Shown in pieces: positions 34,550 through 44,315 of a stretch of 64,000 bases of DNA. Numbering within the stretch: the first letter of the stretch is position 1; the number at the start of each line of letters is the position of its first letter. The notes under the pieces are model-generated. The model was not told where the DNA came from and did no database searches. It saw only the letters and a list, made by a program, of their open reading frames with translations. The translations under genes and the position numbers were made by a program. The stretch comes from Acinetobacter celticus (GTDB lineage: Bacteria > Pseudomonadota > Gammaproteobacteria > Pseudomonadales > Moraxellaceae): the NCBI RefSeq assembly GCF_001707755.1, contig NZ_MBDL01000011.1:62001-126000 (forward strand). The letters are read 5' to 3'.

Positions 34550-37500
34550 ATGTCCACGCTTGCTACCCTAAAAGAGCTTCTTACCAAACGCATCCTGATT
34601 ATTGACGGTGCAATGGGAACCATGATTCAACGCCACAAATTAGAAGAAGCAGACTACCGTGGCGAGCGTTTTGCCGACTGGGCCTCTGATTTAAAAGGCA
34701 ATAATGACTTATTGGTATTGACCCAACCGCAAATTATTCAAAATATTCATGAAGCCTACCTTGATGCAGGCGCAGACATTATTGAAACCAATAGCTTTAA
34801 CGGCACCAAAGTTTCAATGTCTGACTATCACATGGAAGATTTAGTCCATGAGATTAATTTTGAAGCAGCTCGTCTTGCCAAAGCAGCCTGTGAAAAATAT
34901 TCAACACCTGACAAACCCCGTTTTGTTGCAGGTGTACTTGGACCGACATCACGTACCTGTTCCATTTCACCCAATGTGAATGATCCTGCATTTCGTAATA
35001 TTAGCTTTGATGCACTCAAAGAAAATTATATTGAAGCAACCCATGCCTTAATTGAAGGCGGTGCAGACATCCTATTAATTGAAACGGTCTTTGATACCCT
35101 GAACTGTAAAGCGGCCATTTTTGCAGTGAAAGAAGTGTTTAATCAAATTGGCCGTGAATTGCCTTTAATGATTTCGGGCACCATTACCGATGCTTCGGGT
35201 CGTACCTTAACCGGTCAAACTGCTGAAGCCTTCTGGAATTCGGTCCGCCACGGCGATTTGCTGTCGATTGGTTTTAACTGCGCACTCGGTGCAGATGCCA
35301 TCCGCCCACACGTCAAAACGATTTCTGACGTTGCCGATACTTTTGTTTCAGCGCATCCAAACGCAGGTTTACCCAATGCTTTTGGGGGTTATGATGAAAC
35401 ACCAGAAGAAACCGCTGCATTTATCAAAGAATTTGCTGAAAGTGGTCTGATTAATATTACTGGTGGTTGCTGTGGTACAACACCGGATCATATTCGTGCC
35501 ATTTACAATGCAGTCAAAGACATTCAGCCACGTCAGCTGCCTGAAACCAAACCAGCGTGTCGCCTCAGTGGTTTAGAACCATTCAACATCACAGCAGATT
35601 CATTGTTTGTGAATGTCGGTGAACGTACCAACGTTACAGGGTCTAAAAAATTCCTGCGTTTAATTCGCGAAGAAAACTTTACCGAAGCCCTTGATGTTGC
35701 ATTACAACAAGTGGTTGCAGGCGCACAAGTCATCGACATCAATATGGATGAAGGGATGCTCGATTCGCAAGGTGCGATGGTGCACTTTCTGAATTTGATC
35801 GCCTCTGAACCTGAAATTTCCAAAGTGCCAATCATGATTGACTCATCTAAATGGGAAATCATTGAAGCAGGCCTGAAATGCGTACAAGGTAAACCCATTG
35901 TTAACTCAATTTCCTTAAAAGAAGGTTATGACGAGTTTGTGGCAAAAGCACGTTTGTGCCGTCAATACGGTGCTGCGATCATTGTCATGGCATTTGATGA
36001 AACAGGTCAGGCGGATACAGCTGCACGTAAACGTGAAATCTGTAAGCGTTCTTATGATGTGTTGGTCAATGAAGTCGGCTTCCCTGCTGAAGATATTATT
36101 TTTGACCCGAACGTATTTGCCGTTGCAACAGGGATTGAAGAACACAATAACTACGCTGTTGATTTCATTGAAGCAACCGGTTGGATTAAGCAAAACTTAC
36201 CCCATGCAATGATTTCGGGTGGTGTGTCTAACGTATCGTTCTCTTTCCGTGGGAATGAACCTGTTCGTGAAGCCATTCACTCGGTGTTCTTGTACCATGC
36301 CATTCAACAAGGCATGACTATGGGGATTGTCAACGCAGGTCAAATGGCGATTTACGATGACATTCCAGCAGAATTAAAAGTGGCCGTTGAAGATGTGGTG
36401 CTGAATCGCAATCAAGGCGAAAGCGGTCAAGATGCCACTGAAAAACTACTTGAAGTGGCAGAACAGTACCGCGGTCAAGCAGGTGCACAAAAAGCCGTTG
36501 AGAACCTTGAATGGCGTGATCAGTCTGTAGAAAAACGCCTTGAATATGCCTTAGTCAAAGGGATTACCGCCTTTATTGATGAAGATACTGAAGAAGCGCG
36601 TTTAAAAGCCAAACGCCCATTGGATGTAATTGAAGGCCCACTCATGGATGGCATGAACGTGGTTGGCGACCTGTTCGGCTCGGGTAAAATGTTCTTACCT
36701 CAAGTGGTGAAATCTGCGCGGGTGATGAAACAAGCGGTAGCGTGGCTGAACCCGTACATTGAAGCAGAAAAATCGGGTGCGCAATCAAAAGGTAAAATTT
36801 TGATGGCCACGGTAAAAGGCGATGTACACGACATTGGTAAAAACATTGTCGGGGTTGTACTGGGTTGTAATGGTTATGACATTGTTGACCTTGGGGTCAT
36901 GGTTTCCGCAGAGAAAATTTTACAAACTGCCATTGATGAAAAAGTCGATATTATTGGTTTATCTGGCTTGATTACACCGTCATTAGATGAAATGGTTTTT
37001 GTTGCTAAAGAAATGCAACGTAAAGGCTTTCATGTTCCATTGATGATTGGCGGTGCAACCACATCTAAAGCGCATACAGCGGTAAAAATTGACCCACAAT
37101 ATTCAAATGATGCCGTGATTTATGTGGCCGATGCTTCACGTGCTGTCGGTGTTGCAACGACGCTTCTCTCTAAAGAAATGAAGCCGAAGTTTGTGACAGA
37201 AACTCGTGAAGAATATGAAAAAGTACGTGAGCGTATTGCCAATAAACAGCCAAAAGCGGCCAAATTGTCTTATGCACAATCCATTGAAAATGGTTTAAAA
37301 ATTGATTTTGCAAACAATAAACCTGCAAAACCGAATTTCATTGGTATGCAAACTCTAAGCAATTATCCACTTGAAACATTGGTTAAATACTTTGACTGGA
37401 CACCCTTCTTTATTTCTTGGAGTTTGGCAGGTAAATTCCCTGCAATTTTAACAGATAAAGTGGTTGGCGAAGCAGCGACTGATTTGTTTGAGCAGGCACA

Positions 37501-38239
37501 GACCATGCTCAAAGATATTATTGAGAATAAACGTTTTGATGCACGTGCGGTATTCGGTATTTACCCTGCCAACCGTTCAGCTGCCGATTCTGTAGAGGTT
37601 TATGACGAATTTGGCACGGCTGTTACGCATACATTCCATCACATCCGTCAACAGTCCGACAAAGTTACAGGCAAACCAAACCTGTCTTTAGCAGACTTTG
37701 TCGCAACCAAAGAGCAAGCGGAAGATTATTTGGGTGGTTTCACTGTATCCATTTTTGGTGCAGAAGAAATGGCACATGAGTACAAAGCCAAAGGCGATGA
37801 CTATTCTGCAATTTTGGCACAATCTTTGGGTGACCGTTTTGCCGAAGCTTTTGCAGAACATTTGCATGAACGTATTCGTAAAGAGTTCTGGGGCAACCAA
37901 GCTTCTGAGTCGTTAAGCAATGAAGATTTGATTAAAGAGAAGTATGTCGGAATTCGTCCTGCACCGGGCTACCCTGCATGTCCTGAGCATTCTGAAAAAG
38001 CGACGTTGTTTAATTGGTTAGACTCAACTGCAAAAATTGGTACTGAGTTAACGTCTAGTTTTGCAATGTGGCCACCTTCGTCTGTTAGTGGTTTTTATTA
38101 TGCGAACCCTGAAAGCCAATACTTTAACGTGGGTAAAATCGCTCAAGATCAACTTGAGGATTATGCAAAGCGTAAGAATTGGACTTTGGATGAAGCGAAG
38201 CGTTGGTTAGCGCCGAATTTGGATGATTCGGTTTCTTAA
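34550..38239 (+). CDS. metH: cobalamin-dependent methionine synthase
   Basis: This 1229-residue cytoplasmic enzyme transfers the methyl of 5-methyl-THF to homocysteine via B12. The domains in order are: homocysteine binding (residues 1-325) with zinc ligands Cys244 and Cys307-Cys308 (GGCCGTT); pterin binding (about 355-620, [14 protein letters not shown]); B12 cap and B12 binding (about 650-880) with DVHDIGKN and lower-ligand His760, equivalent to E. coli His759; and AdoMet reactivation (about 900-1229, [15 protein letters not shown]). Start at 34550: the sequence [21 protein letters not shown] (quoted in part) is family-like, and the upstream extension from 34436 is not. Confidence 0.97.
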   Translation: MSTLATLKELLTKRILIIDGAMGTMIQRHKLEEADYRGERFADWASDLKGNNDLLVLTQPQIIQNIHEAYLDAGADIIETNSFNGTKVSMSDYHMEDLVHEINFEAARLAKAACEKYSTPDKPRFVAGVLGPTSRTCSISPNVNDPAFRNISFDALKENYIEATHALIEGGADILLIETVFDTLNCKAAIFAVKEVFNQIGRELPLMISGTITDASGRTLTGQTAEAFWNSVRHGDLLSIGFNCALGADAIRPHVKTISDVADTFVSAHPNAGLPNAFGGYDETPEETAAFIKEFAESGLINITGGCCGTTPDHIRAIYNAVKDIQPRQLPETKPACRLSGLEPFNITADSLFVNVGERTNVTGSKKFLRLIREENFTEALDVALQQVVAGAQVIDINMDEGMLDSQGAMVHFLNLIASEPEISKVPIMIDSSKWEIIEAGLKCVQGKPIVNSISLKEGYDEFVAKARLCRQYGAAIIVMAFDETGQADTAARKREICKRSYDVLVNEVGFPAEDIIFDPNVFAVATGIEEHNNYAVDFIEATGWIKQNLPHAMISGGVSNVSFSFRGNEPVREAIHSVFLYHAIQQGMTMGIVNAGQMAIYDDIPAELKVAVEDVVLNRNQGESGQDATEKLLEVAEQYRGQAGAQKAVENLEWRDQSVEKRLEYALVKGITAFIDEDTEEARLKAKRPLDVIEGPLMDGMNVVGDLFGSGKMFLPQVVKSARVMKQAVAWLNPYIEAEKSGAQSKGKILMATVKGDVHDIGKNIVGVVLGCNGYDIVDLGVMVSAEKILQTAIDEKVDIIGLSGLITPSLDEMVFVAKEMQRKGFHVPLMIGGATTSKAHTAVKIDPQYSNDAVIYVADASRAVGVATTLLSKEMKPKFVTETREEYEKVRERIANKQPKAAKLSYAQSIENGLKIDFANNKPAKPNFIGMQTLSNYPLETLVKYFDWTPFFISWSLAGKFPAILTDKVVGEAATDLFEQAQTMLKDIIENKRFDARAVFGIYPANRSAADSVEVYDEFGTAVTHTFHHIRQQSDKVTGKPNLSLADFVATKEQAEDYLGGFTVSIFGAEEMAHEYKAKGDDYSAILAQSLGDRFAEAFAEHLHERIRKEFWGNQASESLSNEDLIKEKYVGIRPAPGYPACPEHSEKATLFNWLDSTAKIGTELTSSFAMWPPSSVSGFYYANPESQYFNVGKIAQDQLEDYAKRKNWTLDEAKRWLAPNLDDSVS

Positions 38240-38253
38240 TTTAAAATCCTTTT

Positions 38254-38353
38254 AATCTCCCCTAACCCCTCTTTAAAAAAGAGGGGAACTTTTGCGTATC
38301 AAATGAATTACGTGACAGCTCCTCCCTTTTTCAAAGGGAGGTTGGGAGGGATT
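38254..38353. repeat. palindromic repeat element A
   Basis: This 100-base element has two internal hairpins: CCCCTCTTT/AAAGAGGGG (38266-38286) and CCTCCCTTT/AAAGGGAGG (38321-38341). Outer arms AATCTCCCCTAACC and GGTTGGGAGGGATT are near-complementary, so the whole unit can fold as one structure. Related elements lie at 39328 and 40420. Confidence 0.85.
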
Positions 38354-38421
38354 ATAAAAATAAAATTACTGCTGATATGTTTGATTCGACGTAAATTAAA
38401 AATTAATTAAGTGATTAGCAT

Positions 38422-39321
38422 ATGTCTGAAAAAAATACTTTAAAAAATTATTGTAATGAATATGACAAAGATACTAACCATATTGTATTAGGACAACATA
38501 CTTGGCATTCAGCCCCTGAAGATTATGATCATTCTCAATATCATAAGCTAGTTAAATGTCTAGGTTGTGATAATGTATCTTTAAGAATTGAAGATCATGA
38601 TTTATTTTTTACAGTTCAAAATAATGATGGAGAATGGATCCCTGATATTACAATTAAGAACTATCCTAAAAAACTTCAAAATCATAAAAAAATTGATCAT
38701 GATTATCTAATTCCCCAATTGGTCAGAAATATCTATAAAGAAGTTTTATTAACATTACAAGAAGATGCAAAAATTTTATCTAGCCTTGGTTTGAGAGCAT
38801 GTATTGAATCAGTTTGCAACCATCTTGAAATAACTGGACGAAATTTAGCTATACGCATTAATAAGTTATCTACAGCTGGTTATATCTCAAAAAAAGATGC
38901 TGAGAGATTGCATGCCATCAGATTCATGGGTAATGATTCTGCACATGAGATCAAAGCTCCAAAAGTAGATTCTTTAAAAATTGCCCTTGAGATTGTTGAG
39001 CACTTACTCAAAAGTGTTTTTATTTTATCCGAGCAAGCAAATGGATATTTAGATACCATTATTGATAAATATGAGTTATTTGAAACCTTACTTGAAAAAC
39101 ACCTGACAAATTTCAATAATGGTGATGAGTATCCTCTTTATCATTTTTTTGAGAAAGATTGGCGTAGAGTGCAGGACTTTATCTCAAATTTTCAAACAGA
39201 ATTGATCGAAAATATAAATAATTCCAACTTCAATCTTCTAGAAGTGGGGAAAAAGGATATCAATCAAAAAGGTGATGAAATACAGCATTTCATCATTAAG
39301 AAAAATGAAATAATTGAATAA
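38422..39321 (+). CDS. DUF4145 domain protein
   Basis: The product is 299 residues, soluble and strongly AT-rich. It has an N-terminal CLGCDN pair that could bind metal. The DUF4145 region covers roughly residues 90-200 (IPQLVRNIYKEVLLTLQEDA, then LRACIESVCNHL, and HAIRFMGNDSAHEIKAP), and a charged C-terminal tail follows. DUF4145 has no settled function, though it is often found near restriction-modification and other defence genes. It sits alone between repeat elements A and B, so it looks like an acquired cassette. No strong ribosome site is seen. Confidence 0.72.
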   Translation: MSEKNTLKNYCNEYDKDTNHIVLGQHTWHSAPEDYDHSQYHKLVKCLGCDNVSLRIEDHDLFFTVQNNDGEWIPDITIKNYPKKLQNHKKIDHDYLIPQLVRNIYKEVLLTLQEDAKILSSLGLRACIESVCNHLEITGRNLAIRINKLSTAGYISKKDAERLHAIRFMGNDSAHEIKAPKVDSLKIALEIVEHLLKSVFILSEQANGYLDTIIDKYELFETLLEKHLTNFNNGDEYPLYHFFEKDWRRVQDFISNFQTELIENINNSNFNLLEVGKKDINQKGDEIQHFIIKKNEIIE

Positions 39322-39327
39322 CTAAAA

Positions 39328-39445
39328 AATCCCTCCTAACCTCCCTTTAAAAAAGGGAGGAACACCGTAAATCACAACCATCATGAAATTTGCGGAAAGT
39401 CCCTCTTTTTAAAGATGAGAAACTACGTTTCGCAAGAGGGAGATT
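39328..39445. repeat. palindromic repeat element B
   Basis: It begins AATCCCTCCTAACC, close to element A's outer arm, with hairpin CCTCCCTTT/AAAGGGAGG at 39340-39360. Its right arm ends AAGAGGGAGATT (39434-39445). The DUF559 gene ends inside it. Confidence 0.8.
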
Positions 39446-39803
39446 CTAATTGTAAAGAAATCTCATCAAAAATCACCTGAACCACTGCATCAATCTCCCT
39501 CAAAACCTGCCCATTATCAAATCTCAGCACTCTCAACCCCAACTGAGCCAAAGCCTCATCCCTCACCCGATCTGCTTCCAAACCTTCATTTGTATAGTGC
39601 TGACTGCCATCACACTCAATCACCAAATTTACAGAAGGACAGTAAAAATCCACAATGAAATTTAAAATTGGTTTCTGCCGATAAAACTGTACACCTAAAA
39701 TTTGCTTCCCACGAAGTTTTGACCACAGCAACTTTTCAGCATCGGTCATGTTGTTGCGTAAGTCACGTGAGATCTGTTTTAAGTTTCTGTTATAAGGTTT
39801 CAT
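39423..39803 (-). CDS. DUF559 domain protein, Vsr-like nuclease fold
   Basis: The product is 126 residues. The whole body is the DUF559 domain: RNLKQISRDLRNNMTDAEKLL is the family's opening, then VQFYRQKPILNFIVDFYC with Asp52 and LVIECDGSQH with Glu63-x-Asp65, the acidic residues of a PD-(D/E)XK-like nuclease core. Substrates of the family are not established. The last seven codons (ESPSCET) and the stop lie in repeat element B, so the natural C-terminus may have been replaced. Its start at 39803 has no obvious strong ribosome site. Confidence 0.85.
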   Translation of the reverse strand: MKPYNRNLKQISRDLRNNMTDAEKLLWSKLRGKQILGVQFYRQKPILNFIVDFYCPSVNLVIECDGSQHYTNEGLEADRVRDEALAQLGLRVLRFDNGQVLREIDAVVQVIFDEISLQLESPSCET

Positions 39804-39943
39804 TTTTATAAGTTTCTTATGACTATGTACAAAATCAATAACTGCTTAGAATCAGCTATTTCACCCATAGTAGATCAGCATCTACAAGCAAGAAATCAAA
39901 ATGCTTATGTTAGAATAACGTTTTTGTTACTGAGTCATCCATT

Positions 39944-40402
39944 GTGGCAGAGCTAAATTTTGATCGGTTGTATGAGTTTTTCTGTAAGGTTCCAAGTGTT
40001 CAAAAAAATATGATTGATGCTTATGGCACAGATGGCCAAAAAGCATGGTGGTTCAAATTTCAAATTAATATTGAACATCCTTTGGCTTGGCAAACCGTTC
40101 AAGAGTTGGGTCATGTACTCAATTACATTTCTAAAAATGAACGCTTACCGACCCAATTTTTACCCATTTCACCACCACCTTATATGAATGGTGAAGCCAA
40201 ACAATTTTTAACTTGGGTCATTCAATGCAACCATACCGACTTTCCACCAGATGTGGTCTGTGATTGGTTAGAAGCGCGCCTGCCTAAACCTGTTGACGAT
40301 GTCAGTAAATGGGAAATTAAAACAGATTTACATGAGCTAGATAAAATTAGCGATAAAGATTTGGACAAAATGATACCGCCAAATCCTGAGCCTAAAAACT
40401 AA
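39944..40402 (+). CDS. hypothetical protein, family not recognised
   Basis: The product is 152 residues from a GTG start (VAELNFDRLYEFF). It is soluble, rich in Trp and Pro (QKAWWFKFQI, LPISPPPYMNG), and ends in a charged tail (DKDLDKMIPPNPEPKN). The start is chosen only as the first in-frame start after a stop; no ribosome site is clear. It lies between the DUF559 gene and repeat element C. I can offer no function. Confidence 0.6.
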   Translation: MAELNFDRLYEFFCKVPSVQKNMIDAYGTDGQKAWWFKFQINIEHPLAWQTVQELGHVLNYISKNERLPTQFLPISPPPYMNGEAKQFLTWVIQCNHTDFPPDVVCDWLEARLPKPVDDVSKWEIKTDLHELDKISDKDLDKMIPPNPEPKN

Positions 40403-40419
40403 AAAGTATTGAGTCTACT

Positions 40420-40540
40420 TCTCCCTCCCCCTCTCCTTAAAAAAGAGGGAACGCCTTCTCCTTCTGAAAAAGGCTGAGGTAAAAATAAGCCACTCTGACC
40501 TTTCCCTCTTGTAACTTAAAGGAAGGTCAGGTGGATTTTT
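40420..40540. repeat. palindromic repeat element C (divergent)
   Basis: It has a left arm of CTCCCTCCCCCTCTCCTT then AAAAGAGGGA, and a right hairpin GACCTT/AAGGTC at 40497-40528. It is recognisably the same type as A and B but with more differences. Boundaries are approximate. Confidence 0.65.
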
Positions 40541-40555
40541 AAGATGGGAAGCCTA

Positions 40556-42019
40556 CTAAAACGTCGACAACCCACTCCACTCCATGAAGCGGTAAAGGGC
40601 ATATTTCAACTTAGATTCATCTGCATATTGGCTATATTCCACACTCAGCGGATGGCCATCTACATTTGCCCATGCACGATTAAAAAACTGCTCAGCATCT
40701 TTAAAAACAACATCTTGAGTTTGTCCAACCACACGAAAATCGGTTTCAAGGTTATAATTTTTTAAATTACGTGCCGTGAAATTTGCAGAACCTAAAATTA
40801 ATTCTGCTTTGCCAACACCACTTTTTACAATCATCTTGCTATGACATTGTTCACCCTGAGTATTGCACCAACGCACAGGCACGCCTGCCTTATGTAACTC
40901 AGAAGCCACTTGACGGTTTGGAATACCATTTTTTTGACGACCAAACGCATCTTTATTCGGGTCTAATAAAACCCGCACATTTACGCCACGTTCATGAGCG
41001 GCAACCAGACCTTTAACAATCTTGCGCTCAGATAAATAGAACATCGCCAAATCAATATTTTCTTTGGGTTTAGCACTATTAATCAGCTTCAACACTGCAT
41101 CGTAAATGGCTTTTTCGGTCAATACCTGTACTTGCGGATCACTCTTTTCGGCTTCAAATTCTCCCACAATAATCACGGGGAAATTTGCTTTAGACATTAA
41201 ACCGACTGACTGCTCTGTTTTTAGCACGTCTATTGCCGTATTGCCCGACACGACCAATGCCACATTAGAATGGCGTGAACTACCATCATGCGGGTTCATA
41301 GACGTGACCATGGTTTTCCAACCGTCTACCGTATCCACAACTAAGGTTTTACGATGATTGGCTTTAAAATTAAACAATTCTAAATAGCTTCTGACTGTAA
41401 TTTTTTCTTGGCCAAAAGGGTTTGCTAACCAACCTTTTTCGGGGTTGTTGCGAATCCCCTGACAACATAAATACCAAAAACCTGACCATGTCGGATTAGA
41501 GGCGCGCAGTGGTGTTAAATCGGTTTCAATGACATCTACACCTGCTTGGCGTAACCGACGGTAATGCTCAGGTACAACACCACCATAAACGGAATTAATT
41601 GGGTCGGTAATGAATTTAATTTCAATATTTGGATTCGATCTGCGCTTATTAATCAATGCATCAGTCAGTTGCTGTGTTAATGCTTGATGCGCAACCTGTG
41701 AATTTCCGACTTCTTTATTAAACAGGAACATATCTAACACAATAGTGCTTTGCGCCTGATCAATTAAGCTGAGCATTTGCTTAAAAATATGTTGTTCTAA
41801 TTGTTGTTTGCCAGTGGTATCGACATAGCTCTGATCAGCCAAAAACTGAACTTTAGCATGGCGCAGTTTTCCGGTGTAATCCAGCCCTTCTGGCAAAGGT
41901 TTATAGCTCTGATAAATTGCAGAAGAAAGATAGCCGATTGCCAACAAACCAATAACCACGCCGATATAATGACGTCGTGACCAATTAAGTTTGCTGTGAA
42001 TTCGCTGAAAGATACGCAT
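40556..42019 (-). CDS. phospholipase D family protein, cardiolipin-synthase-like
   Basis: The product is 487 residues with an N-terminal membrane helix (GVVIGLLAIGYLSSAIY) and two PLD repeats. The first HKD is intact (HRKTLVVD, followed by TSMNP). The second reads HSKMIVKS followed by LILGSANF: His and Lys are kept but the Asp position holds Ser. It probably acts on phospholipids at the inner membrane, as cardiolipin synthases or related enzymes do; the exact reaction is inferred. It is preceded by the znuD terminator and followed by repeat element C. Confidence 0.85.
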   Translation of the reverse strand: MRIFQRIHSKLNWSRRHYIGVVIGLLAIGYLSSAIYQSYKPLPEGLDYTGKLRHAKVQFLADQSYVDTTGKQQLEQHIFKQMLSLIDQAQSTIVLDMFLFNKEVGNSQVAHQALTQQLTDALINKRRSNPNIEIKFITDPINSVYGGVVPEHYRRLRQAGVDVIETDLTPLRASNPTWSGFWYLCCQGIRNNPEKGWLANPFGQEKITVRSYLELFNFKANHRKTLVVDTVDGWKTMVTSMNPHDGSSRHSNVALVVSGNTAIDVLKTEQSVGLMSKANFPVIIVGEFEAEKSDPQVQVLTEKAIYDAVLKLINSAKPKENIDLAMFYLSERKIVKGLVAAHERGVNVRVLLDPNKDAFGRQKNGIPNRQVASELHKAGVPVRWCNTQGEQCHSKMIVKSGVGKAELILGSANFTARNLKNYNLETDFRVVGQTQDVVFKDAEQFFNRAWANVDGHPLSVEYSQYADESKLKYALYRFMEWSGLSTF

Positions 42020-42021
42020 AA

Positions 42022-42058
42022 TAAAAAACCTAGTCCAATAGCATCAGACTAGGTTTTA
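42022..42058 (-). terminator. intrinsic terminator of znuD
   Basis: AAAACCTAGTC (42025-42035) and GACTAGGTTTT (42047-42057) form 11 pairs. The T run lies on the minus strand. Confidence 0.88.
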
Positions 42059-42124
42059 TCATGCTATTTTTCAAGAGGATTTCTGTGATTTACCCACTAT
42101 CCATCATGATTTTTCAAACGGGTC

Positions 42125-44167
42125 TTAAAAACCAAACTCGACACCCACAGTAAAATTACGTCCCACTTGCGGAATATTCGACAAGAAAGAGCTATGTGAA
42201 TACACCTGATCATCTAACAGATTATTTGCATTGAAATACACGCGGTAATCGTTGCCTTTGGCGTACTGCCCTGCATAAGCCAAGCCCCAATTCACCATGT
42301 TATAGCCATTGGTTTGCGTCTCATAAACTGCAAATTCATCTTGCTTAAATGCATGATAATATTCTGCGTGGCCTGACCAACCCTCGGCAAAACTTGCATT
42401 CACTTTTGTTCCTAAACGTCCCGCAGGAACACGCGGTGCATTTTCACCATCAATTTTTCCACGGACATAATCACCAAATACGCTAATTTTATAAAGCTCA
42501 TTTAACGCATAACCCGTTTCTGCTTCGACCCCATAAAACTTAGCTTTGTCTTGTGTATAGTCCACCAAACGGAAATTTTCGTGTTGCGCGGTTGTGGCTG
42601 CATAAATATAGCTGTCATACCAATTATGATAAACATGCAGGTGATAATCTAATTTATCTGCCTCATAGTGCAAACCCAGTTCTAAATTATTGGATTTTTC
42701 TGCACCCAAGTTTTCATTGCCCCGCTCATACGTATTGGTGGCAAAGTGTTTGCCATTGGCATATAACTCTTGTGCCAAAGGTAATCGCTCTTGATGTGAA
42801 CCCATTAAAGACAATTTGTAATTTGGTGCAAAGTCCCAATTGACCGCACCTGAATAAGAAATTGCATAATCGTCAAAATTCTTTTGCGTAGAATCGATAT
42901 CAATGTTTTGCTGATCAAAACGTGCACCCAACTCTAAATGAAAATCGCCAATTTGCTGATGCTCTAAGCCAAATAAACTCCATTTTTGCGTTTTGTTCGG
43001 GTTCATTAATGACTCTTCACCCGTGATGTCTAATTTCTGCTGATTATATTGTGCACCAATCACCCCTTCCCAATTGGCAATCGGATTGTGTACCAGTTCT
43101 AAACGCGCATCATAACCTATACTTTTAAAAGTGGTCATGACTGCATTGTCTTCCAGTTCATCATGTTGATAGTCAGTGTAGCTGGCGTGAGCGCGAAGCT
43201 TTTGAAAGCCTGTAAAAGGTTCCGCCAATTCTGTACGCACATCATAACGTTTCGATGTTAAATCGACCCATGGGCCACCGTGCTCTTCATCATCATGGTC
43301 ATGGCCACCGCCTACCCCATGTACGTGACAATCCAAAGTATCGCTATGCGGATGACAACTTTCATACTCATGACTATGACCCGGTAGACCATATTTGTCC
43401 TGACGCTGACTATAAGATGCACCCACAAAACCGCGATCATGAATCCATGAACCGCCGATATTCACGGTTTGACCTTCGGCAAAAGTATTATCTACACGGC
43501 GTTCTTTTTCACCATCATGCACATTATTAGGCGCAATATAATCATTGGCTTTACGCTTAGAACCCTCAACACGTAAGGCAAACTGATCACCCAAAGCAAC
43601 TGTCGTCCCCGCACTGGCTAACTTTTCATCACTGCCCGAGTTGTAGCGTATGCCTGCTTGCCCTTCATAGCCTTTTTCAGGTATTTGTGTCGGAATTTTT
43701 TGATCTGTGACATTGACCAATCCCCCCACTGTACCCGCACCATAAAGCAAGGTCGATGGCCCACGAATAATTTCAATTTGCTTGGCCAAAATCGGATCGA
43801 CCGTTACTGCATGGTCTGGCGACAACGCTGACACATCGGCTGTTTCTGATGCATGTTGCAGTACTTTGACCCGCGGGCCATCTTGACCCCGAATAACAGG
43901 ACGGCTCGAACCTGCGCCATATTGATTAGAATAGACACCCAATTCACCTGCGAGAGCATCACCAATGGTTGCAGGACGTTCTGCCAATTTTTTCTGATCA
44001 ATAATATGATCTGCAGCACCAAAGTCAGCCGCTGTCGGTGCTAAAGGATGTACCGTCACTTGGATGGTATCTAATTGATGTGTTTGAGCACTCTTGTCAT
44101 CAGCAAATGTAAAGGGTGCTGTAAAAGCAAAAATGGAGACGGTGATTAAATTCTTTTTCAATAGCAT
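42125..44167 (-). CDS. znuD: zinc TonB-dependent receptor, ZnuD-like
   Basis: The product is 680 residues with a signal peptide (TVSIFAFTAPFTFA), a plug (IQVTVHPLAPTAADF, then GPSTLLYGAGTVGGLVNVTD) and a beta barrel ending in Phe (VGVEFGF). An extracellular loop is packed with His, Asp and Cys (GHSHEYESCHPHSD, then CHVHGVGGGHDHDDEEHGG), as in ZnuD receptors that import zinc across the outer membrane. A Zur box lies 30 bases upstream, which independently supports zinc uptake. It is divergent from the DUF4184 gene. Confidence 0.93.
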   Translation of the reverse strand: MLLKKNLITVSIFAFTAPFTFADDKSAQTHQLDTIQVTVHPLAPTAADFGAADHIIDQKKLAERPATIGDALAGELGVYSNQYGAGSSRPVIRGQDGPRVKVLQHASETADVSALSPDHAVTVDPILAKQIEIIRGPSTLLYGAGTVGGLVNVTDQKIPTQIPEKGYEGQAGIRYNSGSDEKLASAGTTVALGDQFALRVEGSKRKANDYIAPNNVHDGEKERRVDNTFAEGQTVNIGGSWIHDRGFVGASYSQRQDKYGLPGHSHEYESCHPHSDTLDCHVHGVGGGHDHDDEEHGGPWVDLTSKRYDVRTELAEPFTGFQKLRAHASYTDYQHDELEDNAVMTTFKSIGYDARLELVHNPIANWEGVIGAQYNQQKLDITGEESLMNPNKTQKWSLFGLEHQQIGDFHLELGARFDQQNIDIDSTQKNFDDYAISYSGAVNWDFAPNYKLSLMGSHQERLPLAQELYANGKHFATNTYERGNENLGAEKSNNLELGLHYEADKLDYHLHVYHNWYDSYIYAATTAQHENFRLVDYTQDKAKFYGVEAETGYALNELYKISVFGDYVRGKIDGENAPRVPAGRLGTKVNASFAEGWSGHAEYYHAFKQDEFAVYETQTNGYNMVNWGLAYAGQYAKGNDYRVYFNANNLLDDQVYSHSSFLSNIPQVGRNFTVGVEFGF

Positions 44168-44196
44168 GGGACTGGCTCAAACAGATTATCCTTAAA

Positions 44197-44219
44197 TTAA
44201 CGTTATATTATAACATTTC
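44197..44219 (-). promoter_or_regulatory. Zur box of znuD
   Basis: On the minus strand GAAATGTTATAATATAAC (44219-44202) followed by GTTAA matches the enterobacterial Zur consensus GAAATGTTATANTATAACATTTC in all but its last bases. It is centred about 40 bases before the znuD ATG and 110 before the divergent DUF4184 gene. Confidence 0.85.
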
Positions 44220-44315
44220 ATTTATTTTGCAATAAAAAACACTTCTTTCTTATTCCTTAAGATAGAATCACTGCCTAAGCTTTCAAAGCAATGAGTTTAA
44301 TTACTTTCTAAATCA

